A stretch of 64,000 bases of DNA, from contig NZ_JBQJIK010000028.1 in NCBI RefSeq assembly GCF_052078665.1, positions 1 through 64,000 of the forward strand, in the 5' to 3' direction. Below, piece by piece: positions 17,317 to 27,900 of the stretch. Below the pieces are notes generated by a model. The model worked only from the letters and a program-made list of their open reading frames with translations. It was not told where the DNA came from and did not search any database. The position numbers and the translations under genes are program-made. The stretch comes from Inquilinus sp052078665. GTDB taxonomy: Bacteria > Pseudomonadota > Alphaproteobacteria > DSM-16000 > Inquilinaceae. Numbering within the stretch: position 1 is the first letter of the stretch; every line of letters starts with the position of its first letter.

Positions 17317-18207
17317 ATGTGGCGGGAGATCGCGCCGGATCGGCGGGACGAGATTCGTGTCGATGGCCACAAGGTGGTGGCCTACAGCTTCGGCTCGGGG
17401 CCGGAGACGGTGCTGTGCCTGAACGGCGGCCCGGGGCTGCCCTGTGACTATCTGCGCGACGCCCATTCCTGCCTGATCGACCAGGGCTACCGCGTCGTCG
17501 CCTTCGACCAGCTCGGCACCGGCGCGTCGGACCGGCCGACCGACCCGTCGCTGTGGACCATCACCCGCTATGTCGAAGAGGTGGAGACGGTGCGGCAGGC
17601 GCTCGGCCTCGGCCGGGTGCATCTGCTGGGCCATTCCTGGGGCGGCTGGCTCGGCGTCGAATACGCGCTGACCCACCCCGAGGCGCTGAAGACGGTGATC
17701 CTGGAAGACACCGCCGCCGACATCCCGCATCTGATCGGCGAGCTGGAGCGGCTGCGCGCGGCGCTCGGCCCCGAGACCGTGGCGATGATGCAGCGGCACG
17801 AGGCCGAGGGCACGCTGGACCACCCGGTGTACCAGGCGGCGATCACCATCCTGAACCACCGCCATGTCTGCCGGCTGGACCACTGGCCGGCGCCGGTCAA
17901 GCGGTCGCTCGACGACTGGAACATGGGCCCCTACGGCACCATCCAGGGCCCCAACGAGTTCCTCTACACCGGCAATCTGAAGGACTGGAACCGGCTGCCC
18001 GACATGCGCCGGATCACCGTGCCGGTGCTGATCACCTGCGGCCAGCATGACGAGCTGACGCCGGCCTGCGCGCTGCGCATGAAGCTGGCGCTGCCGAACG
18101 CCCGGCTGCATGTCTTCCCCAACTCCAGCCACATGCCGTTCTACGAGGAGCCGCACGCCTATTACCCGGTGCTGCTCGACTTCCTCGAACAGAACCGGGC
18201 CGCCTGA
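17317..18207 (+). CDS. alpha/beta hydrolase, proline iminopeptidase family (S33)
   Basis: A 296-residue cytoplasmic hydrolase of peptidase family S33. The oxyanion motif is NGGPG (H replaced by N in the usual HGGPG), the nucleophile is S107 in LLGHSWGGW, with the acid in CGQHDELTP and the histidine in NSSHMPFYE. Such enzymes remove N-terminal proline or hydrolyse amino-acid amides. It lies first in the operon with an oligopeptide ABC transporter and an FAD amino-acid oxidoreductase, so it probably processes the imported peptide. TTG 17251 is a weaker upstream start. Confidence 0.85.
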   Translation: MWREIAPDRRDEIRVDGHKVVAYSFGSGPETVLCLNGGPGLPCDYLRDAHSCLIDQGYRVVAFDQLGTGASDRPTDPSLWTITRYVEEVETVRQALGLGRVHLLGHSWGGWLGVEYALTHPEALKTVILEDTAADIPHLIGELERLRAALGPETVAMMQRHEAEGTLDHPVYQAAITILNHRHVCRLDHWPAPVKRSLDDWNMGPYGTIQGPNEFLYTGNLKDWNRLPDMRRITVPVLITCGQHDELTPACALRMKLALPNARLHVFPNSSHMPFYEEPHAYYPVLLDFLEQNRAA

Positions 18208-18242
18208 TGCCGGACTGTCCGCAGGGCGGATGGGCCGGAGCC

Positions 18243-18361
18243 GCCCCCTCACCCGAAATCGCTGACGCGATTTCGACCTCTCCCCAAAGAGAGGTGAAGA
18301 TTCCCTCTCCTTGGGGAGAGGGCGGGGCCCGACGCCGAAGGCGGCGGGAGGGTGAGGGGGA
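18243..18361. repeat. intergenic inverted-repeat element
   Basis: The gap between the hydrolase and dppB-like genes carries nested dyads: CCCCCTCACCC near 18244 pairs with GGGTGAGGGGG near 18351, and inside are copies of CCTCTCCCCAAAGAGAGG and CCCTCTCCTTGGGGAGAGGG. This composition is common in dispersed intergenic palindromes. In mRNA it would form a strong structure between the first and second genes of the operon. Confidence 0.65.
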
Positions 18362-18401
18362 GAGCCGGCCTCGCCTGAACGCGGGAAGAGGCTGACCGTC
18401 G

Positions 18402-19340
18402 ATGCACCGCTTCCGCTTCGTCCTGACCCGTCCGCTGCAGCTGATCCCGGTGCTGTTCGGCATCAGCGTCATCACCTTCGTGCTGATCCGCTCGATCCCC
18501 GGCGATCCGGCGCGGGTGCTGCTCGGCACCAAGGCGACGCCGGACGCGATCGCCCGGATCCGCGCCCAGTTCGGGCTGGACGAGCCGCTGTGGACGCAAT
18601 ACGGCCTGTTCCTGCAGAACCTGTCCCAGGGCGAGATGGGCCGGTCGATCCTGTACAGGGTCCCGGTGCTGCGCCTGATCGCCGAGCGGATCGAGCCGAC
18701 CCTGCTGCTGGTGTTCGGCGCTGTGCTGCTGTCGCTGCTGATCGCCGTGCCCTTCGCCGCCATCGCCGCGCGTCGCCGCGGCCGGCTGGCCGACCACGCC
18801 ATCCGCATCGTCTCCACCACCGGGCTCGGCCTGCCGCCGTTCTGGCTGGGGATCATGCTGATCCTCCTGTTCAGCGTGACGCTGGGCCTGTTCCCGGTGG
18901 CGGGCTACGGCGACGACTGGGCCGACCGGCTGCACCACCTGGTGCTGCCCTGGCTGACCATCGCCCTGGCGCTGTCGGCGGTGCTGACCCGGACGCTGCG
19001 GGCCGCGATGATCGCCGAGCTGCGCTCCGACCAGGCCACCGCCGCACGGGCGCGCGGCCTGCCCGAGGGCATGGTATTCTGGCGCCATGTCGTGCCCAAC
19101 GCCATCGTCCCGACCATCAACCTGCTGGCAGTCAACATCGGCTGGCTGATCGGCGGCACCGTGATCATCGAGAACGTGTTCTCGATCCCCGGCATGGGCC
19201 AACTGCTGGTGCGCGGCATCTTCACCCGCGACTACATGGTGGTGCAGGGCGTGGCCATGGCCTTCGCCGTGGCCAGCGTCACGGTGAACTTCCTGGCCGA
19301 CATCCTGACCGTCGCCCTCGACCCGCGGGTGAAGCTGTGA
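18402..19340 (+). CDS. peptide ABC transporter permease, DppB-like
   Basis: A 312-residue inner-membrane permease of a dipeptide/oligopeptide/nickel importer. It starts with the family's RPLQLIPVLFGISVITF helix, has the external loop IPGDPAR...FGLDEPLW, and the cytoplasmic EAA-type loop (TAARARGLPEGMVFWRHVVP) that contacts the ATPases. It ends four bases inside the next permease gene (GTGA overlap), showing a tight operon. Confidence 0.92.
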   Translation: MHRFRFVLTRPLQLIPVLFGISVITFVLIRSIPGDPARVLLGTKATPDAIARIRAQFGLDEPLWTQYGLFLQNLSQGEMGRSILYRVPVLRLIAERIEPTLLLVFGAVLLSLLIAVPFAAIAARRRGRLADHAIRIVSTTGLGLPPFWLGIMLILLFSVTLGLFPVAGYGDDWADRLHHLVLPWLTIALALSAVLTRTLRAAMIAELRSDQATAARARGLPEGMVFWRHVVPNAIVPTINLLAVNIGWLIGGTVIIENVFSIPGMGQLLVRGIFTRDYMVVQGVAMAFAVASVTVNFLADILTVALDPRVKL

Positions 19341-20194
19341 GCGCCGTCGCCGGCACGCCCACCGCCCGGCTGCGGCTGAGGCTCAGGCTGCCGCGGGTGC
19401 CGGGCGCGCTGTGGTGGGGTGCCGGCATCGTCGGCTTCTTTGTGCTGACGGCGCTGCTGGCGCCCGTACTGGCGCCCTACGACCCGATCGCCCAGGACAC
19501 CGCAAACGCGCTGCTGCCGCCCGGGCCGGGGCATTGGCTCGGCACCGACAATTTCGGCCGCGACGTGCTGTCCCGGATGATCTGGAGCGCCCGGATCGAC
19601 CTGATGATGGGCGTATTCGGCGTGCTGATCCCGTTCCTGCTCGGCACCGCGGTCGGCTGCGTCTCCGGCTATTTCGGCGGCTGGGTCGACGTCGTGGTGA
19701 TGCGGGTGGTCGACATCGTCATCGCCTTTCCTTTCCTGGTGCTGATGCTGGCGATCATCGCCATCCTCGGCCCCGGCCTCGGCAGCTTCTTCATCGCCAT
19801 GGCCCTGGTCGGCTGGGTCTCTTACGCCCGGCTGGTCCGGGCCCAGGTGCTGGTGCTGAAGGCCAGCGATTTCGTCACCGCCGCGCGCAGCCTCGGCTAC
19901 GGCCATCTCCGCATCATGGCCCGGCACATCCTGCCGAATGCGATGGTCAGCTCGATCGTGTTCTCGATGTCCGACGTGGTGCTGACCATGCTGCTCGGTG
20001 CCTCGATCAGCTATCTCGGCCTTGGGGTGCAGCCGCCGACGGCGGAATGGGGGCTGATGGTGGCGGAAAGCCAGAACTTCATCATCCGTGCCTGGTGGAT
20101 CGCCGCCTTCCCGGGCGTGGCGCTGGCCGTGATCGCGCTCGGCTTCAGCCTGCTCGGCGACGGCTTCGGCGAATGGCTCGGGGTGAAGGAATGA
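19337..20194 (+). CDS. peptide ABC transporter permease, DppC-like
   Basis: A 285-residue partner permease. The N-terminal helix is followed by the conserved LLAPVLAPYDPIAQD and HWLGTDNFGRDVLSRMIW segments; the EAA loop is AARSLGYGHLRIMARHILPN. It begins with GTG overlapping the upstream TGA, and its own TGA overlaps the ATG of the first ATPase gene, so all four genes are coupled. Confidence 0.92.
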   Translation: MSAVAGTPTARLRLRLRLPRVPGALWWGAGIVGFFVLTALLAPVLAPYDPIAQDTANALLPPGPGHWLGTDNFGRDVLSRMIWSARIDLMMGVFGVLIPFLLGTAVGCVSGYFGGWVDVVVMRVVDIVIAFPFLVLMLAIIAILGPGLGSFFIAMALVGWVSYARLVRAQVLVLKASDFVTAARSLGYGHLRIMARHILPNAMVSSIVFSMSDVVLTMLLGASISYLGLGVQPPTAEWGLMVAESQNFIIRAWWIAAFPGVALAVIALGFSLLGDGFGEWLGVKE

Positions 20195-21164
20195 CCGCGC
20201 CGCTCTTGGAGGTGCGCGACCTGTCGGTGGCCCTGACCCGGGCGGGAGAGGTGACGACCATCGTCGACCGCGTCTCCTTCGCGCTCGAGGCAGGGCAGGT
20301 GATCGGGCTGGTGGGCGAGAGTGGCTCGGGCAAGAGCGTCACCTGCCGGGCGCTGATCGGCCTCTTGCCGGGGAGCCTGCGCATCGCCGGCGGCTCGGTG
20401 TGGCTCAAGGGCCGCGACCTGGCGGCGTTGGAGCCGGAGGCGCTGCGCCGGGTGCGCGGGCGCGAGATCGGCATGATCTTCCAGAACCCGTCCAGCCATC
20501 TCGACCCGGTGATGCGGATCGGCGACCAGATCGCCGAGGGCATCCGGCTGCACCGCGGCGCCTCGAAGCGCGAGGCGCGGGCCGCCGCCGTGGACCTGCT
20601 GCGCCAGGTCGGCATCCCGGACCCGGAGCGGCGGGCCGGCGGCTATCCGCATGAGTTCTCCGGCGGCATGCGGCAGCGGGCGATGATCGCCACGGCGCTG
20701 GCCTGCGACCCGGAGGTGCTGATCGCCGACGAGCCGACCACGGCGCTGGACGTCACCGTGCAGGCGCAGATCCTGCGGCTGCTGCTGGACCTGCGCGACC
20801 GGCGCGGCCTGGCCATCATCCTGATCACCCACGACCTCGGCGTGGTGGCGCAAAGCTGCGACCGCATCGCCGTGATGTATGGCGGCACGCTGTGCGAGGC
20901 GGGGGCCAAGCGGGCCGTGCTGGCGGCGCCGCGGCACCCCTACACGGCCCGGCTGATCGCCTGCCAGCCCGCCCATGGCGGCAGCGCCGGCCTGCTACCC
21001 TTCATTCCCGGCCAGCCGCCGGCTTTGGCCGATCTGCCCTCCGGCTGCCGCTTCCACCCGCGCTGCGACCGCGCCTTCGACCGCTGCACGGCGGTGCGGC
21101 CGGATCCGTCCTGGCCGGAGCCGGGCCATATGGCGGCCTGCCACCGGGCGTTGGGGGACGCGGC

Positions 21165-21168
<4 letters not shown>
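20191..21168 (+). CDS. peptide ABC transporter ATP-binding protein, DppD-like
   Basis: A 325-residue ATPase. Walker A is GESGSGKSV, the signature is EFSGGMRQR, Walker B is VLIADEPTTALD and the switch histidine is LITHDLG. The C-terminal oligopeptide-type extension (CRFHPRCDRAFDRC) is present; in this family its cysteines can hold an iron-sulfur cluster. It is encoded between permease and second ATPase with ATGA overlaps on both sides. Confidence 0.93.
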
Positions 21169-22145
<977 letters not shown>

Positions 22146-22170
22146 GACGGGGCAACAACGGAGGCTCACG

Positions 22171-23688
22171 ATGATAAGGACCAGGAGACATCTCGGGATC
22201 GCGTCGGCCGCGTTCCTGGCGGCGCTGGTCGCCGGCGGCGCGGCGGCCGAGGCGGCAGGCGTGCTGACCATCGGCCGGCGCGAGGACGGCACCACCTTCG
22301 ACCCGATCAAGACCTCGCAGAACGTCGATTTCTGGGTGTTCTCGAATGTCTTCGACGTGCTGGTGCGGGTCGACAAATCCGGCCAGACGCTGGTGCCCGG
22401 CCTGGCCGAAAGCTGGACCGTCTCCGACGACGGCACGGTCTACACCCTCAAGATCCGCGACGCGAAATTCTCCGACGGCAGCCCGGTGACGGCGTCGGAC
22501 GCCGCCTTCTCGCTGACCCGCATCCGCGACGACCCCGGGTCGCTGTGGAGCGACACCTACAAGGTGATCAAGACGGCAGAGGCCAAGGACGACCACACGC
22601 TGGTGATCACGCTGAACCAGCCGATGGTGCCGTTCCTGGCGACGCTGGCGATGCCCGGCGCCTCGATCGTTTCGGAGAAGGCGATGAAGGCGGGCGAGGA
22701 CGCCTTTGCCGAGAAGCCGGTCGGCTCCGGCGCCTTCCAGGTCGAGGAATGGCGCCGCGGCGAGAAGGTGGTGCTGAAGAAGAACCCCAACTTCTGGCAG
22801 GCCGACCAGGTCAGCCTCGACGGCGTCGAATGGATCTCGATCCCCGACGACAACACCCGCATGCTGAAGGTCCAGGCCGGCGAGCTCGACGCCGCGATCT
22901 TCGTGCCCTTCGCCAAGGTGGCGGAGCTGGAGAAGGACCCGAACCTGATGGTCCACAAGGACCCTTCGACCCGCGAGGACCACCTGCTGCTGAACCATTC
23001 GCACCCGCCGCTCGACAAGCTCGAGGTGCGGCAGGCGATCGACTTCGCCATCGACAAGAAGTCGATCGTCGACACCGTGACCTTCGGTGCCGGCAGCATC
23101 GCCAACTCCTACATCCCGAAGGGGGCGCTGTACTACACCGCGGAGAACGGCGCCCGGCCCTATGATCCGGAGAAGGCGAAGGCGCTGCTCAAGCAGGCGG
23201 GCGTCGACAACGTCACCCTGACCTACCTCGTGCAGACCGGCGACACGGTGGACGAGCAGGTGTCGGTGCTGGTGCAGCAGCAGCTGGCCAAGGTCGGCAT
23301 CACCGCCAATCTGCAGAAGGTCGACCCCAGCCAGACCTGGGACATGGAGGTCGCGGGCGACTACGACATGGCGATGAACTACTGGACCAACGATATCATC
23401 GACCCCGACCAGAAGACGACCTTCGTGCTGGGTCACGACACCAACCTGAACTACATGACCCGGTACCAGAACGACCGGGTGAAGGCGCTGGTGGCCGAAG
23501 CCCGGGTCGAGTCCGACCCGGCCAAGCGCGAGGCGATGTATGTCGACCTGCAGAAGATGGCCAAGGCCGACGCCCACTGGATCGACCTGTACTACAGCCC
23601 GTATCTCAGCGTGTCGCGCAAGAACATCGAGAATTTCGGCCAGAACCCGCTCGGCCGGTTCTATCTGGAAGAGACGAAGAAGAACTGA
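22171..23688 (+). CDS. peptide ABC transporter substrate-binding protein (SBP family 5)
   Basis: A 505-residue periplasmic binding protein with a Sec signal peptide (residues 1 to about 28, ending AAAEAAG). Family-5 features include DPIKTSQNVDFWVFSNVFD, LVPGLAESWTVSDDGTVYT and GSGAFQVEEWRRGEKVVL. These proteins bind di- or oligopeptides, or nickel/haem in some branches. ATG follows ACGGAGG. Unusually it lies after the ATPase genes rather than before the permeases. Confidence 0.92.
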   Translation: MIRTRRHLGIASAAFLAALVAGGAAAEAAGVLTIGRREDGTTFDPIKTSQNVDFWVFSNVFDVLVRVDKSGQTLVPGLAESWTVSDDGTVYTLKIRDAKFSDGSPVTASDAAFSLTRIRDDPGSLWSDTYKVIKTAEAKDDHTLVITLNQPMVPFLATLAMPGASIVSEKAMKAGEDAFAEKPVGSGAFQVEEWRRGEKVVLKKNPNFWQADQVSLDGVEWISIPDDNTRMLKVQAGELDAAIFVPFAKVAELEKDPNLMVHKDPSTREDHLLLNHSHPPLDKLEVRQAIDFAIDKKSIVDTVTFGAGSIANSYIPKGALYYTAENGARPYDPEKAKALLKQAGVDNVTLTYLVQTGDTVDEQVSVLVQQQLAKVGITANLQKVDPSQTWDMEVAGDYDMAMNYWTNDIIDPDQKTTFVLGHDTNLNYMTRYQNDRVKALVAEARVESDPAKREAMYVDLQKMAKADAHWIDLYYSPYLSVSRKNIENFGQNPLGRFYLEETKKN

Positions 23689-23699
23689 GGGTTGAGAAG

Positions 23700-24818
23700 A
23701 TGGCTTCCATCATCGTGATCGGCGCGGGGGTCATCGGCGCTTCGGTGGCGTACCGCCTGGCGCAGGCTGGCCTGGCACAGGGCGGCGCGTCGGTCACGGT
23801 GCTGGAGGCGACGCGGATCGGCGCCGGCACCTCCGGCACCAGCTTCGCCTGGGTCAATTCGCACGGCAAGACGCCGCGGGCCTATCACGACCTCAACGTC
23901 GCCGGGATGAAGGCGCATGCGGCGCTGCGCCACGAGTTCGCGGCGACGCCCTGGCTGCACCTGAACGGCAGCCTGGAATGGGCGGACGAGGCGGGGCAGG
24001 CGGAGCAGCACCGGCGCTTCGAGCGGCTGCGCGACTGGGGCTATGCCGCCGAATGGATTTCGGCGGCGCAGCTGCGCGAGCTGGCGCCCGACATCGATCC
24101 GGCGGCGGTGGGCGACGCGCCGGTCGCCTGGTTCCCGGAGGAGGGCTGGGTCGACCCGGTGGTCTATGCCCATTCCATGCTCGCCGCCGCCCGCCGTCTC
24201 GGCGCGCGGGTCGAGATCGGCGCCCGGGTGGAGCGGGTGGAGCTGCGGTCCGGCCGGGTCACCGGCGTGACCATGGCGGATGGCCGGATGCAGGGCGCCG
24301 ACCTGGTGGTCAACTGCACCGGCCGCTGGGCCGACGATGCCGGCTTCGACCCGGCGCTGCGGATCCCGCTGGCGCCGACCGCCGGGCTGCTGGCCTTCAC
24401 CCCGCCGGTCGCGGTCGGGCTCGAGCGCCTGCTGAAGGCGCCGGGCTGCGACATCCGGCCGGACGGCGCCGGCCGTCTGCTGGTCTGCCGCAACGACGAC
24501 GAGTTCGACCCGGCCACGGCGCCGCGCCCCAGCGTCGACCTGCCGGAGATGCGCGAGCTGCTGCGGCGCGCCCGCGCCATCCTGCCGGCGATCGGGCCGG
24601 TGGAGCTGGAAGCGGTGCGCCTCGGCATCCGTGCCCTGCCGAGGGACAGCTACTCTGCCGTCGGCCTGCTGCCGCAGGTCGAAGGCTACTACGCCGCCGT
24701 GACCCATAGCGGCGTCACCCTGGCCGCCGTCCTCGGCGCCGCCGTGGCCGACGAGGTCTTGCGCGGCGCCACTCGGCCCGAGCTGGCGACCTTCCGCCCG
24801 GCCCGCTTCTTCGGCTGA
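23700..24818 (+). CDS. FAD-dependent amino-acid oxidoreductase (DAO family)
   Basis: A 372-residue flavoprotein with the N-terminal dinucleotide motif VIGAGVIGASVAYRLAQ and the DAO-family GTSGTSFAWVN and THSGVTLAAVLGAAVADEV segments. Such enzymes deaminate D-amino acids, glycine derivatives or proline-like imino acids. It is 11 bp behind the binding protein, so it is probably the last gene of the peptide operon and oxidises an amino acid released from the imported peptide (inference). Confidence 0.87.
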   Translation: MASIIVIGAGVIGASVAYRLAQAGLAQGGASVTVLEATRIGAGTSGTSFAWVNSHGKTPRAYHDLNVAGMKAHAALRHEFAATPWLHLNGSLEWADEAGQAEQHRRFERLRDWGYAAEWISAAQLRELAPDIDPAAVGDAPVAWFPEEGWVDPVVYAHSMLAAARRLGARVEIGARVERVELRSGRVTGVTMADGRMQGADLVVNCTGRWADDAGFDPALRIPLAPTAGLLAFTPPVAVGLERLLKAPGCDIRPDGAGRLLVCRNDDEFDPATAPRPSVDLPEMRELLRRARAILPAIGPVELEAVRLGIRALPRDSYSAVGLLPQVEGYYAAVTHSGVTLAAVLGAAVADEVLRGATRPELATFRPARFFG

Positions 24819-24908
24819 GTCCCGCCGAAACGCTCGGCGCGCGGCCCTTGCCGGCTTATGCTGGCGCCATGACCGGGAGGAACGAGCACGGGATGCGGGG
24901 AGCGGGCG

Positions 24909-27900
24909 GTGGCTGACTGGCTGCTGTGGCTGATCGCGCTCGGCTATCTCGGCCTGCTCTTCGCCGTCGCCTTCATCGGCGACCGCAGCCCGGCCTATTG
25001 GCGCTCCGGCCTGCGTGAGCCGGCGGTCTATGCCCTCTCGCTCGCGGTCTACTGCACCTCCTGGACCTTCTATGGCGGTGTCGGCCGCGCCGCGTCGCAC
25101 GGGCTCGACTTCACCCTGATCTATGTCGGGCCGATCCTGGTGATCACCCTCGGCTTCCCGATGATGAAGAAGATCACCCGGGTGGCGCGCGAGCAGAACA
25201 TCACCTCGGTCGCCGACTTCATCGCCGCCCGTTACGGCAAGAGCCGCGTCATCGCCGCGGTGGCGACCCTGATCGCGCTGGTCGGCGTGCTGCCCTATAT
25301 CGCGCTGCAGCTGCAGGCCGTGTCGCTCAGCTTCGGCGCGCTGGCCACCGGGCCGGGGGGACGAGGGGGCGCGCCGGTGTGGACCGACACCGCCCTGCAT
25401 GTCGCCCTGACCATGGCGGTCTTCGCCATCCTGTTCGGCGTCCGCCACGTCCAGGCGAATGAGCGGCACCAGGGCATGATCCTGGCGATCGCCTTCGAAT
25501 CCCTGGTCAAGCTGGGCGCGATCCTCGCCGCCGGGGCGTTCGTCACCTTCGCCATGTTCGACGGCCCGGGCGACCTGGCGGCGCGGCTGCTGTCGGTGCC
25601 GGCGCTGCAGGCGCGGCTGGAGGGCTTCTCGGTCGGGCCGGAATGGGTGTCGATCACGGTGATGTCGGCGCTGGCCTTCCTGTGCCTGCCGCGGCAGTTC
25701 CATGTCGGGGTGGTCGAAAGCGGCCGGGCGGCCGACCTGCGCACGGCGCGCTGGCTGTTCCCGGCCTATCTCGGCGCCATCAACCTGTTCGTCCCGGCCT
25801 TCGCCGTGGCCGGGCTGCTGCTGCTCGGTACCACGACGGACCCCGACCTGTTCGTGCTGGCCCTGCCGATGCAGGCGGGCGACCCGCTGCTGTCGCTGGC
25901 CGTGTTCCTGGGCGGGCTGTCGGCCGCCACCGGCATGGTGATCGTCGAGACCGTGGCGCTCAGCACCATGATCAGCAACGAGCTGGTGCTGCCGCTGCTG
26001 CTGCGCGGCGGCATGGCGGCGCGCGGCGACGGCGACCTCGGCCCCACCGTGCTGCGCATCCGCCGGATCGCGATCTTCGGCATCCTGCTGCTGGCCTATG
26101 CCTATCACGCCGAGATCGGCGGGCGCCTGCCGCTGGCCTCGATCGGCCTGATCGCCTTCTGCGCCGTGGCCCAGCTGGGGCCGGCGCTGATCGCCGGGCT
26201 GTACTGGCGCGGCGCGCACCGCCACGGCGCCTTCGCCGGCATGGCGGGCGGCTTCCTGGTCTGGGTCGTGGTCTTCCTGGCGCCGACCCTGACCGGGGTC
26301 GACTGGGTGTCCGCGGTGCCGCTGTTCGGAATCGACGGGGCGCTGTGGGGGATCGGCGATGATGTCGACGCCCTGACCCGCGGCGCCTTCTGGAGCCTGG
26401 CGCTCAACACTGCGCTGCTGGTCGGCGTGTCGCGGCTGGCGCAGGCGGGCGAGCGCGACCGGGAGCAGGCGGAGGCCTTCATCGGCCCGGCGGTCGAAGC
26501 CGGCCAGCGGCCGCAGGCCGCGCACCGCGCCGCGGCCTTCGACGATCTGAAGACCCTGGTCGCCCGCTTCATCGGCCCGGACCGGGCCGAGCTGGCTTTC
26601 GATGGGCCGGTGGCGGCGCTGCGCGACCGCGACCTGGCCGACCACACCGAGCGGCTGCTGAGTGGGGCGATCGGCGCCGCCTCGGCCCGCATCATGGTGG
26701 CCGCCACGATGCGCCGGCACCGCTCCACCATCGGCCGGTCGCAGACCCTGCTGCGCCAGGCGTCGGAAGCGATCCTCTTCAACCGCGACCTGTTGAGCGC
26801 CACGCTCGACAACATCGGCCAGGGCATCGGCGTGTTCGACCGCGAGCTGCGCCTCGCCGGCTGGAACCGCCGCTTCGTCGAGATCCTCGGCCTGGCCGAG
26901 CCGAAGGTCGCGATCGGCATGCCGCTCCAGGCGCTGGCGGCACCGGGCGGCGCGCCGGGGCTCGACCTCTCGGTGCTGCTGGAAGAGCAGCGCGACCCCG
27001 ACCGGCGACGGCGCGCCTACAGCCATGAGCGGCGCGGCGCCGACGGAAGGGTGCTGGAGCTGCAGACCAACCCGATGCCGGATGGCGGCTTCGTCCTGGT
27101 CTGCACCGATGTCACCGAGCGGGTGACGACGCTGGACGCGCTGCGCGAGAGCGAGCGGCGCATCCGCATCTACACCGACAACGTCCCGGTCCTGATCGCC
27201 TATGTCGACCGGGAGGAGCGCTACCGCTTCACCAACCGCCCCTATGAGCAGGCGCTGGGGCTGGAGCGGGGGCAGAGCAACGGCCTGTCGATCCGCACCG
27301 CTTTGGGCGAGGACCGCTACGGCCGGCTGAAGCCCTATATCGACGCGGCGCTGGCCGGGCGGCGCCAGGTGTTCGAGATCGGCTTCGCCGCCGCCGGGGC
27401 CGAGCTGGCGCGCGGCACCTACATCCCGCACCGGGACGAGCAGGGCCGCGTCATCGGTTTCTTCACCCTGTACCAGGACATCACCGAGCAGCGCCGGGCC
27501 GAGGCCGTGCTGCGCGAGACCGCCGAAACGCTGGAGCGCCGCGTCGCCGAGCGCACAAGCGAGCTGACCGCATTGAACGAGGCGCTGGCGGCGGCGAAGG
27601 CGGCGGCCGAGGCGGCCAATCTCGGCAAGACCCGCTTCCTGGCGGCGGCGAGCCACGACCTGCTGCAACCGTTCCACGCCGCGCGCCTGCTGACCGCCAC
27701 CCTGGCGGAGCGGCTGGGCCGGCGGCCCGAGGGGGCGCTGGTCGGCCATATCGACAGCTCGCTCGGCACGGTGGAGGAGCTGCTGCAGGCCCTCTTGGAG
27801 ATCTCGAAGCTCGACGCCGGCGCGGTCGAGCCGCAGCCGCGGCCGGTGGCGGTGGACGAGATCCTGCGTATGGCCGCGCTGCCGTTCGAGCCGATCGCGC